64,000 nucleotides of DNA from CAVTHW01 sp963734625 (GCA_963734625.1 CAVTHW010000002.1:164356-228355); one strand, 5' to 3'. Positions 1 through 9,586 are shown, numbered from the stretch's first letter. Program-made: numbers and translations. The notes: a model not told the origin generated them from the sequence alone.

Positions 1-2086
1 AGGTGCCGTTGTGGTCGATGTACGGCTGATTGATATAGAAACGAATACCCAAATCCAGCGTCAGCCGTTTCGTGATCCGCCAGCTGTCCTGCGCATACGG
101 CTCCACGTTCATGAACCAGGTGTCATAAACCGTCTTTATACCCTCCTGGTAATCTGTAACGTAGCCGAGAAGAGCGTTCATGAAGCCATTGCCGGTATCC
201 AGGGTGGAAGCGGTGGAACTGCCGAAGTTGTAGTTTCCCGTGTAGAACCCGCCCTTCCCCTGGACCTTGTTTGTCCGCTCGATGTATACGCCAAACTTCA
301 GACTGTGTTTGCCCGTTACTTTGCTCAAGCTGTCGCTGAAGCTGTAGATGTCGTTCCAGTTGGTTCTTGGCTCAGCGTCGTTCACATTCGCATTCCCGAA
401 GCTCGGAGCCCCGGCCTGCTGGCCGCCGCTGAAACGCAGGTTCGGAAGGTAGTTGCCGTACCAGAGTGGATCGTTCGGCAGTTTCTTCAAATCGGCCCAC
501 ATCGGCAAACCGGGAATCTGGTCCCGCGACCATTGGGTTTGATCCTTAAGATAGAAGCACCACTGGTTCCAGCTCTTGCCGAAAGTGAACTCATTGACCA
601 CCGTCGGACTCAGCGTATAGGTGATACCTACCGCATAGCCGTGACCATTGAAGGGGTGGTCCCACACAGCGGCAGCGCGCACGCCCGCCGAGTTCTTGAG
701 CCCGTAATTCGGGTTGAAGCTATCGCTAGTGTCGCGGTCGCCCCCAAAGCGAAAGTAGGTCATGAGCCGGGAAGTGGGGTTCAGGTCGAATCGCACCATA
801 GTGTTGCGCCGGGGATGCGTAGGCGTAGAGGAGAGGAGGTAATTCCGATTGTATTGCTGGGCTGGGTCCAGCTCGGTGTAGCAGCCGGCCGCATTGCCGT
901 TGAGGTCACACCGGTTCGGCTCAGGGAAGAAATTGAGCACTGCCAAACCAGTGGGATTGATGCGCGTGGGATCATTCAGCTTGTTGCCAGGGAAGGCGAT
1001 GGCCTGGCCGGACGCATTGAGATTCGTTGGATCCTTCACGACCAGAAGGGCCCCATTGCCATTGGTGGTTTTCGAGAAATCGCCCTGTTTTTCCAGTATG
1101 GTCGGCATCTTGGCGTAGGTGTTTGAGGTGTTTGGCCTCTGTCGCGTGAACTCCTGCGAAAGGAAGAAGAAGACCCGCCTCTTGTCGACATTAAACACCT
1201 TGGGAATATACACCGGACCGCCAACGCTGTACCCGAATACGTTGTAGCGATAAAAGCTTCTGGGCAAGCCTTGTTTATTGTTGCTCCAACTGTTGGCGTT
1301 CATCCACTCGTGCCGGTAGTTTTCCCACGCGCTGCCGTGGAACGCCTGGCCGCCCCCCTTGGTCACCACGCTGATGGTACCGTTGGAGTTTCGACCGTAT
1401 TCAGCCTGATAGTTTGAGGTGAGAACTCGGATCTCGGCCACCGAGTCGATGTTCGGTTCGAAGTGCACCGAGCCGTTGCTGCCCGTATCCATGTCCGTGA
1501 CCCCATCCACGGTGAAGTTCTTGTTCCCTCCACCGTTGATGGCGCCCGGCAAGCCGGTGCCAGTAGTCTCGCCGCCTGCGGCGCCGGTGATGCCCGGGAT
1601 GAGTTGCAGCATGCCAAACAGATCACGGCCCCTCAGGGCAACCCGGTTAATCTGATCAACGTCCACCAGGGCTGATTTCTCGCTCGAGGCCGTCTGCACC
1701 GGCGTGGCTTGCGCCGTAACCGACACTTCCTGCGTCACGGTGCCCAGTTCCAGCACAATGCGCCCTAGGTCCCGCGTATCGCTGGAAGCGAGCCTGATGT
1801 CCTTCTGCGAGTAGCTCTTAAAGCCCGTGGCTTTCACTGTTACCGTGTACGTGCTGGGCGGCACATTGTTAAATCGGAAAATGCCGTCTGCACCCGAAAC
1901 CGTGGTGCGGACCGCGTTCGTCGCCTGGTCCGTGAGTTGAACCTCCACATTCGGGACCACGGCGTTGGACGGGTCGTTCAGGACCCCAACGACGTTGCTG
2001 CTAACCACCTGAGCGCTCATGGCTCCGCACAAGAGCCCGAGGACGCAAACAACCGAAGCGAATATGCTTCGTTTCAAGAATGTCAC
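1..2086 (-). CDS. TonB-dependent receptor, Oar-like, partial (3' end outside window)
   Basis: Outer-membrane receptor of the Oar/CarboxypepD_reg type, probably for glycans or other large ligands. I translated it from the GTG at 2086, chosen because AAGGAG sits 8 nt upstream (2095-2100). Visible parts in order: an N-terminal hydrophobic signal peptide (MTFLKRSIFASVVCVLGL), a carboxypeptidase-regulatory-like beta-sandwich (about residues 30-115, ending in a 'VSVTAQ' strand), and a plug region with the typical 'FTVDGV', 'EYGRNSNG' and 'VVTKGG' motifs. A beta-barrel with many aromatic and Asn-rich strands then runs off the window edge, so 695 codons are present of the roughly 1000-1200 usual in this family. 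No partner SusD gene is visible, which fits the acidobacterial Oar-type receptors. The ligand cannot be told from sequence. Confidence 0.88.
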   Translation of the reverse strand, partial: MTFLKRSIFASVVCVLGLLCGAMSAQVVSSNVVGVLNDPSNAVVPNVEVQLTDQATNAVRTTVSGADGIFRFNNVPPSTYTVTVKATGFKSYSQKDIRLASSDTRDLGRIVLELGTVTQEVSVTAQATPVQTASSEKSALVDVDQINRVALRGRDLFGMLQLIPGITGAAGGETTGTGLPGAINGGGNKNFTVDGVTDMDTGSNGSVHFEPNIDSVAEIRVLTSNYQAEYGRNSNGTISVVTKGGGQAFHGSAWENYRHEWMNANSWSNNKQGLPRSFYRYNVFGYSVGGPVYIPKVFNVDKRRVFFFLSQEFTRQRPNTSNTYAKMPTILEKQGDFSKTTNGNGALLVVKDPTNLNASGQAIAFPGNKLNDPTRINPTGLAVLNFFPEPNRCDLNGNAAGCYTELDPAQQYNRNYLLSSTPTHPRRNTMVRFDLNPTSRLMTYFRFGGDRDTSDSFNPNYGLKNSAGVRAAAVWDHPFNGHGYAVGITYTLSPTVVNEFTFGKSWNQWCFYLKDQTQWSRDQIPGLPMWADLKKLPNDPLWYGNYLPNLRFSGGQQAGAPSFGNANVNDAEPRTNWNDIYSFSDSLSKVTGKHSLKFGVYIERTNKVQGKGGFYTGNYNFGSSTASTLDTGNGFMNALLGYVTDYQEGIKTVYDTWFMNVEPYAQDSWRITKRLTLDLGIRFYINQPYIDHNGT

Positions 2087-2495
2087 TTGAGGATCTCCTT
2101 TCAAAAATTTGGGACCTTCCAGAAGCTCGAGACGGACTTCTCGAGCTACTGGACCGGAGTGACGCGCTAAGGGGGTGAGTCCATTTCGACTATTGACATC
2201 GTGGCGGTCAGTGGGCTTGCGGGATTCTCTTGACGGAGGCCACTGAAGTCCTTCCGGCACGATGGTCTTTCGCGACATATACTAGTTCTCCACTTGGAAT
2301 CTCTCAGCTGCTGCGACCACCTCGTTCCCTACGCCGCAGCCGCGAAACCTTAGTCCCCGAGACCCCAAGTATCAGGCAGACGCGGACGCCGTCGCGGGCC
2401 CAAAGTTGAATCGCACACGACCCCCAGAACCTCGGAGAGATACCGATCCATTGAATCGAGAAAGGATACGCCACGATGCAAGGACGCACAAGTCA
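2087..2495. other. Intergenic leader between TonB receptor and IS3 element
   Basis: About 400 bp without a supported gene. It contains the receptor's ribosome-binding site at 2095-2100. A stretch at 2168-2182 (TAAGGGGGTGAGTCC) resembles, in inverted orientation, the sequence at 3923-3938. These could be outer ends of the IS3-type element, but the spacing (about 1.77 kb) is long for the family and the match is short, so I do not rely on it. Confidence 0.4.
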
Positions 2496-2526
2496 ATGAC
2501 GGTCAGAAAACGGGAGTCCCTGCTCT

Positions 2527-2886
2527 TTGAATCACTTAGGGACGAAGGTTGCTGCGATGCGAGAGATCGACACTGGGCGGACGGTCGGTGAGGTCGCCCG
2601 CCAGTTGGAACTGAGCCCGCACCTGCTGGAACGGTGGCGGGGCGAGTGGCGAGCGCGCGGTGAATCGGCCTTTCCGGGAGTAGGCCGGCGTGGAATGTCT
2701 CCGGTCTTGACGGAGCTGCAGCGGATCGCCGAGTTGGAGCGCAAGATTGGCCAACTGGCGATGGAGAACGATTTTTTAAAAAAGGCCTTGCAGCATTTCA
2801 GGGATCATCACCCACCCACCGTCGTCACTGGCGAGGCTGCTTGTTTGAAGAGATCCGGGAAGCTGGCGCCCAAGGCCAAGCCGTGA
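2527..2886 (+). CDS. IS3-family transposase orfA (HTH)
   Basis: Helix-turn-helix subunit that binds the ends of the insertion sequence. The protein has the HTH_Tnp_1 pattern 'TVGEVARQLELSPHLLERW' (about residues 19-37) and a C-terminal leucine-zipper-like helix ('IAELERKIGQLAMENDFLKKAL') that mediates multimerisation. The start is uncertain: the listed TTG lacks a good ribosome-binding site, and a plausible N-terminus lies upstream in another frame (from 2496). The sequence A_AAA_AAG at 2778-2784 is in the correct phase for -1 slippage into orfB, so most functional transposase would be an orfAB fusion. Confidence 0.75.
   Translation: MNHLGTKVAAMREIDTGRTVGEVARQLELSPHLLERWRGEWRARGESAFPGVGRRGMSPVLTELQRIAELERKIGQLAMENDFLKKALQHFRDHHPPTVVTGEAACLKRSGKLAPKAKP
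2778..2784 (+). promoter_or_regulatory. A_AAA_AAG -1 ribosomal slippage site in IS3 orfA
   Basis: In the orfA phase the codons read TTA-AAA-AAG, so the heptamer A_AAA_AAG is correctly placed for -1 slippage. The frame then continues through GGC CTT GCA without a stop into orfB. This arrangement is the known way IS3-family elements make their fused transposase. Confidence 0.8.
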
Positions 2887-3695
2887 ATGCCCTGTGCCAG
2901 ATGACCGGATTGAGCCGGGCCAGCTACTACCGCTGGCGGGTGCCACCTCTGGACTGCCCGGTGGAGATGGAGTTGCGTGATGCGATGCAAGACATCGCCC
3001 TCCAGTTCCCGGCCTATGGCTACCGCAGGATCACGGCGGAGCTCGAGCGCCGCGGCTTTGAGGCGAACCACAAGCACGTGCTGCGTCTGATGCGTGAGGA
3101 CAATCTGCTGTGCCTGCGCCACAAGTCCTTTGTGGTGACGACCGATTCACGACACGCTCTGCCGGTCTACCCGAACCTGGCGCAAGGCATCCTTCCTGAT
3201 GCGATCAACCAACTCTGGGTCGCCGACATCACCTACATCCGACTGCGCAGGGAGTTTGTGTACTTGGCGGTGGTGCTGGATGCGTTTTCACGGCGAGTGA
3301 TCGGATGGGCCCTGGGCCGCACCTTGGAGGCCCAGTTGGCCGTTTCCGCGCTGCGGATGGCGCTGCGCCAGCGCCATCCGGGGCCAGGGCTGGTGCATCA
3401 TTCCGATCGCGGCGTTCAGTATGCCTCCTACGACTACACCGATCTGCTGAAAGAGCACAAGATCAGGATCAGCATGAGCCGCAAGGGGAATCCGTACGAC
3501 AATGCCGCCTGCGAGTCGTTCATGAAGACGCTGAAGTACGAGGAGGTTTACCGGACAGAGTACCGGGACCTGGCTGACGCCTACGCCTCGATCGGCGAGT
3601 TCATCGAACGTGTCTACAACCAGCAACGGCTGCACTCGGCTCTGGGCTATGTGCCACCGGCCGAGTTCGAGCAGAACGCGGGGGCTCGTCCATGA
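2841..3695 (+). CDS. IS3-family transposase orfB (DDE integrase core)
   Basis: Catalytic half of the IS3 transposase. It has the HTH_21 region ('YGYRRITAELERRG'), then the rve integrase core with the DDE triad: D in 'WVADITYI', D in 'HHSDRGVQYAS', and E in 'NAACESFMKTLK', followed by 'YNQQRLHSALGY'. The 284-residue length is normal for the family. The frame is open through the slippage site at 2778-2784, so it can be made as an orfAB fusion by -1 frameshifting. No internal stops are seen, so the element could be active if its ends are intact. Confidence 0.9.
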   Translation: MFEEIREAGAQGQAVNALCQMTGLSRASYYRWRVPPLDCPVEMELRDAMQDIALQFPAYGYRRITAELERRGFEANHKHVLRLMREDNLLCLRHKSFVVTTDSRHALPVYPNLAQGILPDAINQLWVADITYIRLRREFVYLAVVLDAFSRRVIGWALGRTLEAQLAVSALRMALRQRHPGPGLVHHSDRGVQYASYDYTDLLKEHKIRISMSRKGNPYDNAACESFMKTLKYEEVYRTEYRDLADAYASIGEFIERVYNQQRLHSALGYVPPAEFEQNAGARP

Positions 3696-3719
3696 GGCTG
3701 CTTGGCTACCGGATCTTCA

Positions 3720-3739
3720 CCGGGGGGCTCCGCCCCCGG
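3720..3739. terminator. GC-rich hairpin after IS3 orfB
   Basis: An inverted repeat (CCGGGGG ... CCCCCGG around GCTCCG) lies 25 bp after the orfB stop. It has no clear U-run, so it may be a simple structural end of the element's transcript rather than an intrinsic terminator. Confidence 0.4.
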
Positions 3740-4286
3740 GCCCCTGGGATTTATCGCCTTGGGGCCAGAATGGCTGATTTCGGAGGCGGCCAGGGCCGCC
3801 TCCGGCCATTCCGGCTGCTGAGTCGGCGCTCGGGTTGCGTCCCCGCAGTGCCCTATCCTCCGCTCAGGTACTTCCAGAGTGGAAAACATCAACCCCGCCG
3901 TGCAATACTTTTCCATCGAACGGCGACTACCCCCTTAACCTACTAGGCTTTTGAGTTTGTGCCGGTCCAAGACCGTGGTGGACGGGGACTGGACATGCGA
4001 GGTTCCTTTTCGACTCCACGCATTGATGTCCCGTGAGAAATGGCCAGCCCTGTTCGATGGGAGGGGCGTGTAAGGCCCTGGCGCAGGTTCTGTTCATCCT
4101 TCTTCAAACCCTGGGGCCGAGGGTGGTGTAAGGAACTGACCGCCCAACTCAATCTGTGCCCCATTCCCTGTTTGCACCACTTCCCTGCTTGGAGCCCGCG
4201 AGCGATCGGGGCAGAGGGGGGCAATTCATATTAGGTGAGCAGCGTGAACACGCGCTCAGTGGAGGCCCAGCCTTAAGGGAAAGTGC
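3740..4286. other. Intergenic, no gene recognised
   Basis: About 550 bp between the IS3 transposase and the 3' end of the next minus-strand gene. Short open frames here on both strands show no family motifs. I see no RNA gene or clear regulatory site. Confidence 0.4.
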
Positions 4287-5561
4287 CTACCAGAAGTGCG
4301 ACGCGACGATGTTCGGTGGGCCGGCCACATCCTTAACCACATCGGTAGAGAGCACAACTTGCAAGTTCCTTTTATCCCAGCCTCTTGGCGCCTGTGCCGC
4401 CAGCTTCGCCATTTGCTCCGAACTGGTCAGGAACTCGCCGGCCGCCAAGGTGCCGTATTGACGCAATCCGGCTGCGACTACCACGATGCGGCCGGATTTC
4501 GGATCCCAACACCTGGTGACAATCGCATAATCCTTCACATACGCTCCCTGCGGGATGGAAGAGTCTGGAGGCCAGACACCCCGACTAGGATTCTGGGAGT
4601 CCCGAATGAAAGCAACATTATCAGACGTTCTCACGTCGAACCGAAAACGGAGCGAACTCACCAAGCGAAGGACCCAGTCGTTATTCCTAGCGCCAATTAG
4701 GACAGCGGAGTACTCCCGCAAATCGTTGAACGTCGTGGAGGGTTCCGTAAGAATCCGAAATTCCTTACCTCTGGCTCTAAGTGCGCCGGCAAGCCTCGCA
4801 AGCGTGATTGCGTCCTCCACGGCTACTGTCTGCCGCGCCTGCAAGTCGAGTCGAGCCGGGGAAGTCGTTCCACTGACAGCCGGGTTGTTCCCAGAGTCTC
4901 CCGTAAGATCCGTCCGTGGTCGCCGATCGTTCCCGACGCATAGGAGCACGGGACTCGATTGCGCCACGACCGGAGCCCAGAAGCGGTCGAGAGGACCCTC
5001 TGGGCGCCACGACACCAACTGGACAATGCCCAGCGCCAAAAGAGCACCTGCGACAAAACTCGGCACCCAAGTCAGCCGTTTCGCCAAGCCTCTCGATCGC
5101 TGCAAAGCATCGTACCTCTCAGGGGTTGCTGCCCCAAGCGGCGCTTTGCCGGGCAACCCAAAATGAGGGATGTACGAGCCTACATTCAAATCCAGCCGGA
5201 TTTCGACGTCACGTCCAGGATCGCGATAATATTGTGCCAGTCGCTTCCGAATCTCGCCAGCCGCGCTCCGAACCGCGTGGTCCACACTCGTGTCGTAGTC
5301 CGGCGGCTTGCCAAACACATCTATCCCGATGGTTCGCTCTTTAAGTTCTGCGGCTCGACCTTCCAGGGTGCGGTCGACTACGTACTTCAAAACGGAACAG
5401 TAGTGCTTGCTCTTGCTGAAGACCGGGCTGGACAGAATACGCTCCACCTGTCGGCGAGCGGCTTCCCGCTCTGCGTCCGTACTGGGAATCCATCCACCGT
5501 TCGCCCCTTGCGCAGGCACCGGCAGCTTGGCTGACAAATGCCCCGCATTTGGCGTACTCAC
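4287..5561 (-). CDS. Membrane-anchored protein with acidobacterial 'LKERTIGIDVFG' N-terminal domain
   Basis: I recognise only the N-terminal domain. Residues about 30-125 contain 'RILSSPVFSKSKHYCSVLKYVVD', 'AAELKERTIGIDVFG' and 'DHAVRSAAGEIRKRLAQYY', a pattern seen at the start of many acidobacterial and proteobacterial proteins annotated as cyclase-like or winged-helix/TPR regulators. One transmembrane segment follows (about residues 168-187). The C-terminal ~230 residues look like an extracytoplasmic alpha/beta domain of unknown role. The start is GTG at 5561, with a strong GGGAGGAG ribosome-binding site. The gene stands alone with no obvious operon partner. Regulatory or signalling function is an inference from the N-terminal domain only. 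Confidence 0.75.
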   Translation of the reverse strand: MSTPNAGHLSAKLPVPAQGANGGWIPSTDAEREAARRQVERILSSPVFSKSKHYCSVLKYVVDRTLEGRAAELKERTIGIDVFGKPPDYDTSVDHAVRSAAGEIRKRLAQYYRDPGRDVEIRLDLNVGSYIPHFGLPGKAPLGAATPERYDALQRSRGLAKRLTWVPSFVAGALLALGIVQLVSWRPEGPLDRFWAPVVAQSSPVLLCVGNDRRPRTDLTGDSGNNPAVSGTTSPARLDLQARQTVAVEDAITLARLAGALRARGKEFRILTEPSTTFNDLREYSAVLIGARNNDWVLRLVSSLRFRFDVRTSDNVAFIRDSQNPSRGVWPPDSSIPQGAYVKDYAIVTRCWDPKSGRIVVVAAGLRQYGTLAAGEFLTSSEQMAKLAAQAPRGWDKRNLQVVLSTDVVKDVAGPPNIVASHFW

Positions 5562-5609
5562 CTAATCTCCTCCCAGACGAGGCGATTCTACCACCGCGCA
5601 CCACGGCTG

Positions 5610-6060
5610 TCTAGACCCTGTCCAACACCGCCATGGACCTGTGCCTTCTGGAGTGGCAGGCGGCCTCTAAGTCGTTGAGAACACGATGACCGTCTACATC
5701 GGACTGTCTTGGACTTCAATCATCCGCCCCCAAGCAGTAGACTCTATGCTCTTGCCTAGCGCCCCCGGCAAGAGGAAAGACCACATCGAAGTGGGCCTGT
5801 TCCGTTTTTGAACGTTCAAGCAGGCTTGTACTGGATCTCGCTGGCAGGTTCAAGTTCTAGATCCACGAAGCGAGGGGATTGCGGACGCGGGCGTCTGCAG
5901 TCTCGTCGTTTATGCTGTGGCGACAAATGCGGCAAACGAGATTATCGAATTAAGAAAAGGCGTATTCAAGCGAGAGAATTCAAAAATCGCGGATAACGAC
6001 CGCCAAGAGCGGAATACGGCCTGGCTGTAGGCGGATCAGGAAGTCGTGGCCTGGAAAGCG
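5610..6060. other. Intergenic region before the C-glycoside cluster, no gene recognised
   Basis: About 450 bp upstream of the first beta-type gene. It probably carries the promoter for the cluster, but I see no convincing -35/-10 pair. The short open frame at 5808-5996 has no family similarity that I recognise. Confidence 0.35.
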
Positions 6061-6075
6061 AAAGGAGCACAACGA

Positions 6076-6483
6076 ATGCTAGAGAAGGAAGTTGTTCAAC
6101 AGAGAGGATTTCACAACGTCTATCAAAACGGACAGGCCATCGGATTCCAGGTGGGCTATCGATCGACCTACTACCGCGGAATCTGGCTTTCCATGTCGAC
6201 AGGCTTTGACGTCACGGTGGACGGAGAGAAGTTTCCAAGGGATCAAGTCAAAGTCACCATTGGCGGCAAGACCTATACGCAGGAGGAGATGAAGAAGATC
6301 GGCAACGTGCAATGGCCGAACTATGAGGCGGCCATTTTGACGGTGGCCAAGCCTGGCGGCCTGAAGCTCGGGGTCCATCAGGTTGCGATCGCGTGGGGAC
6401 ACCGGACATCGTACATTCCCGGCGGGTTGAACTTCGGCGGGGGAGGCGCCCCACCTTCGCGGAAACTGGTGCTGGTGTACTGA
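6076..6483 (+). CDS. C-glycoside deglycosidase beta subunit-like protein (DUF6379), copy 1
   Basis: Small beta-sandwich protein of the CarC/DgpB type, which pairs with a TIM-barrel alpha subunit to cleave the C-C glycosidic bond of 3-keto-C-glycosides. The start is ATG 6076, preceded by AAAGGAG (6061-6067); it begins MLEKEVVQQRGF. Family signatures visible are 'IGFQVGYRS.YYRG', 'FDVTVDGEKFPRDQV', 'YTQEEMKKIGNVQW' and 'AILTVAKPGGLKLGVHQV'. The length of 135 aa matches the family. It sits 44 bp upstream of alpha copy 1, as expected for a heterodimer operon. It has no signal peptide. Assignment to C-deglycosylation is by family resemblance; the substrate is unknown. Confidence 0.78.
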   Translation: MLEKEVVQQRGFHNVYQNGQAIGFQVGYRSTYYRGIWLSMSTGFDVTVDGEKFPRDQVKVTIGGKTYTQEEMKKIGNVQWPNYEAAILTVAKPGGLKLGVHQVAIAWGHRTSYIPGGLNFGGGGAPPSRKLVLVY

Positions 6484-6527
6484 GGCGGGTGAACCGTAGA
6501 AGCGAGATTCGAAACGGAGAAACGACA

Positions 6528-7522
6528 ATGACGCGAAAAGAATTTCTGCAAACGACGGCAGGTGCCGTCGCAGCCGCCGCGATTCCAAGCGCCGCATCCG
6601 CCGCCGCGGCGGAGCGGCCTGGCCCCAAGCGCGGCGTCTCAGTGTACAGCTACGTCAGTGACCTCAATATCGATCACACCCTGGAGGACTGCTTCGCCGA
6701 GATCAACGACCTGGACACGCGGCTCTATGACCTGGGTGTGGAGATACTCACCGGAGTGGTCGAGGACTATCCCAACCCGAGCGACGCCTGGGTAAAGAAG
6801 TGGCATGACATGTGCGCCAAGTACCACGTCAAGCCCGTGGAATTCGGCCACTGGATCGATTCCAAGCTCTACAGCGAAACCGGAGCCTTCTGAACACGAA
6901 AGAGTCCTACGAGCAACTGGTTCAGGACATCAAGCTCGGCAACCGGCTGGGCTTCACGTGCGGGCGGACCAAGTTGGGCGTGATCGACCAACCCGGTATG
7001 CCTGAGTACGACACCTTGACGCCCGTTCGGAACTGGCGGGAGATCATCAAGATGGCGCTGCCGGTGGCGGAGAAGTACAACTTCCGGATGCTGCCCGAGA
7101 TCCATGCGCCCACCTTCCTGAAATCGAAGATTCTGGACGACTACGTGGACTTCATCCAGAAGGAGAAGACCACTCCGTGGTTCGGGCTGAACATCGATTT
7201 CGGGGTGTTCCAGAACATCACAAGCGCGGGGCGTGGCGGACCCGGCGGGCAGCCGATGAAGGAGGGCACGTACAGCAAGCCCGAGGACATCATTCCGCTG
7301 CTGCCCTACGTTCACTGCTGCCATGCCAAGTTCAATGTGATGACCGACGACTGCCAGTGCCCCAATATTCCCTATGCGGCAGTCATCGACATTATGAAGA
7401 AGCACAACTGGAACGGCTATCTGCTCAGCGAGTATGAGGGGGCGGACAGAGGCACGGGCGGAGCCTTCGCCGCGGTTCGCAAGCAGCACGTCATGTTGAA
7501 GAGATTGCTGGGAGAGGGATAG
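6528..7522 (+). pseudogene. C-glycoside deglycosidase alpha subunit-like TIM barrel, copy 1 (frameshifted)
   Basis: Xylose-isomerase-like/AP-endonuclease-2-like TIM barrel of the CarB/DgpC type. It starts at ATG 6528 with a Tat-like leader (TRKEFLQT, then an Ala-rich stretch). The first frame ends at 6893; a second, overlapping frame carries the rest to 7522. Alignment to copy 2 (10084-11124) shows that one base is missing around 6885-6890, between 'SKLYSE' and 'NTKESYEQL'. The metal-site motifs are all retained: E in 'MLPEIH', D in 'LNIDFGV', H in 'HCCHAKF', E in 'SEYEGAD'. This may be a sequencing indel rather than true decay, because both halves are well conserved. Confidence 0.75.
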
Positions 7523-7686
7523 CCAGCCTCGGCCGGAAACTCCCGGGGCAAGGCCTGGGTTGGGCGGGATGATGAATCCGCCCGGCTCTGGCCGGCGACT
7601 CAGGGTGGAAACCGGCAGCCGGTTTGTCGATGATCTGAGCGGGTTGGAGCCCACGCGGGTTCGTTGAGTTCGAGACTCGAGCTGAA

Positions 7687-8025
7687 ATGAAGACCGTCAG
7701 CGCAGGCAATTCCTACATAGACTACACGGCCAAACTCTTTGGCGTGCGAGTCCGCCAGACCTATTGCCGGACCATAGCGCTGAACGGTTCGGAATGGACA
7801 GAGTACGGGAATGAACTGCCTCTGCCGGTGACGGAGCCGACGCTCGATCCGTTGTTGAGTGAGGATCTCGGCGACCTGGTAGTCAATGTTGTGGATTATG
7901 AAGCATGCGAAGACGGGGACGTCCAGGAAGCCAGGTACGAGCTGCGCGCCGTCCTCCTCGGAAGAATCAGCGTGGATGATGCGCTAAGCAAGTCCGTGCC
8001 GATGAGGGGCCTGCCCACAAACTAA
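7687..8025 (+). CDS. Hypothetical protein between alpha copy 1 and the oxidoreductase
   Basis: A 112-residue frame with no family that I recognise. It is acidic in its C-terminal half and lacks a signal peptide or membrane segment. It lies on the same strand as the cluster, 16 bp before the oxidoreductase. Its ribosome-binding site is weak. It could be a degraded beta-type subunit, but I see none of the family signatures, so this is left open. Confidence 0.4.
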   Translation: MKTVSAGNSYIDYTAKLFGVRVRQTYCRTIALNGSEWTEYGNELPLPVTEPTLDPLLSEDLGDLVVNVVDYEACEDGDVQEARYELRAVLLGRISVDDALSKSVPMRGLPTN

Positions 8026-8040
8026 TCCAGGGCAAACATA

Positions 8041-9561
8041 ATGAGAGAACGAATTCACAAGGCGTCACTTTTTCTACGGCGCGGCGCTCGCCGGGGCGTT
8101 GCCCGCCGGCGGATTCGGCTCGACTCCCTCGCTGCCGAGCGCAGGGTACAAGTCGCCGAACGAGAAACTGAACATAGCCTTCATCGGCGCGGGCGGCAGG
8201 GCCGAAACCAACATCGCGGGCTGCGAAACAGAGAACATCGCGGCCTTCGCCGATCCCGATGACAGCCGGGCGGCGCCGGCCTACAAGAAATATCCCAAGG
8301 CCTCCCAGTACCGCGACTTCCGGAAGATGCTGGACAAGGAAGGCAGAGAACATAGACGCCGTGGTGATCACGACACCGGACCACTTCCACTGCGTCGCGG
8401 CCTATATGTGCATGGAGCGGGGGAAGCACGTTTATGTGGAAAAGCCGTTGGCGCGTACGATATGGGAGATCCGGTTCCTGATGGACGCTGCCAGGAAGTT
8501 CAAGGTGGCGACGCAGATGGGCAACCAGGGATACTCCAATGACGGGGCGCGAATCGCGGCGGAGATCATCTGGTCCGGGCGAAATCGGCAATGTCAAGGA
8601 AGTGCATTGCTGGACGGACCGGCCGATCTGGCCGCAGGGGATGCAGGCGCTGCCGCGAGGCGGAGAAGGCGCCGGATACGCTGGATTGGGATCTGTGGCT
8701 GGGTCCCGCGGCTGTGCGTCCTTTCAGTTCGGCCTACGCGCCGTTCAACTGGCGGGGATGGTTCGATTTCGGGAGTGGCGCCCTTGGGGATATGGCCTGC
8801 CACGTACTCGGGGCGGTGAATATCGCGCTCCGGCTGGGTGGCTCGTCTCCCACCGTGGAGGTGGTCAAGCAGGAGGGCAAGAGTCAAGTACGCCTTCCCG
8901 AAGAAGTCCGTGACCGAGATTCAATTACCCGGCCCGCGGCTCCATGCCTCCGGTCAAGATCATTTGGACCGATGCTGCCATGGACGGCCCTGGCTACCGC
9001 CCCCCGGACTTGCCTCAGGGAGAGCCGTATATCGGCGGAGCCGGCGCGTTCGGCGCGGGCGGCGTGATCTACACCGGCGCTGGTCCGCTGGCACTTCCCG
9101 CCGGAGGGCGCAGTCCGGGAGGACCTCCTGCCGGAACTCCCGCGCCTTCCGCCGCCGGGAGGGGACAGGGCGCTATCCGTGGAGGCGGGGGGCGCATGTC
9201 CCTGGATTCCAGCGGGGCCTGCTTCGTTGGCGAAAAGGGGTATCTTACGACCGACACCTACGGCGCCAATGTCCGGCTGTTGCCGGCAGCCAAGCACAAG
9301 GAATACAAACTGCCGCCGCAGTTCCTGCCCCGCTCGCCGGGCCACTACCGCGACTGGATTCGGGCCTGCAAGGGCGGTACACCTTCGTGCTCGGACTTCT
9401 CCGAATCGGGGCCGTTTGCGGAGATCGTGCAGTTGGCGGCGTTGGCGCTGCACGTTGAGGGTAGACTGCAGTGGGACGCCTCCCAAATGAAAGTGGCAAG
9501 CCATCCCGAACTGGCGTCGTTCATCAAGCCCCGGTACCGGAAGGGCTGGCAGGTAGGCTGA
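8041..9561 (+). pseudogene. Gfo/Idh/MocA-family oxidoreductase (DgpA-like), multiply frameshifted
   Basis: NAD(P)-dependent sugar oxidoreductase. In known C-glycoside pathways a protein of this family (DgpA) oxidises the sugar C3 before deglycosylation. The reading is spread over all three frames: a Tat leader (TRRHFFYGAALAGALPAG), the Rossmann motif 'LNIAFIGAGGRAETN', 'IDAVVITTPDHFH', the catalytic-region 'YVEKPLART', 'LDWDLWLGPA', 'GALGDMACH', then a long C-terminal part from 8944 to 9561 ('GYLTTDTYGANVRLLP', 'HYRDWIRACKGG'). I count about six frame changes, near 8047, 8342, 8575, 8662, 8883 and 8930. Each segment is well conserved. Either the gene is a recent pseudogene or the consensus is poor here. 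Confidence 0.72.
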
Positions 9562-9586
9562 AGGAACCTGAAGAGGAGGAATACGA

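Larger units (their letters stand above)
2496..3695 (+). mobile_element. IS3-family insertion sequence (core; ends not resolved)
   Basis: The span holds two overlapping transposase frames (orfA then orfB in the -1 frame) joined by a programmed frameshift site, the hallmark of IS3-family elements. Clear terminal inverted repeats and a target duplication could not be identified by eye. A GC-rich hairpin follows the transposase at 3720-3739. The upstream frame from 2496 encodes an RKRES-like start typical of orfA N-termini, but in a different phase from the rest of orfA, so a small indel near 2530 may have split the orfA start. Confidence 0.8.

Noticed and set aside
11..1126. 371-codon plus-strand ORF at the left edge
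   Set aside because: It is the shadow of the TonB receptor on the minus strand, which has signal peptide, plug and barrel motifs and a good ribosome-binding site.
2168..3938. Terminal inverted repeats of the IS3 element (TAAGGGGGT...)
   Set aside because: The match is about 9 bp plus scattered bases and implies an element longer than usual; not accepted as ends.
6869..7654. 261-codon minus-strand ORF over alpha copy 1
   Set aside because: Antisense shadow; the plus strand encodes the conserved TIM barrel.
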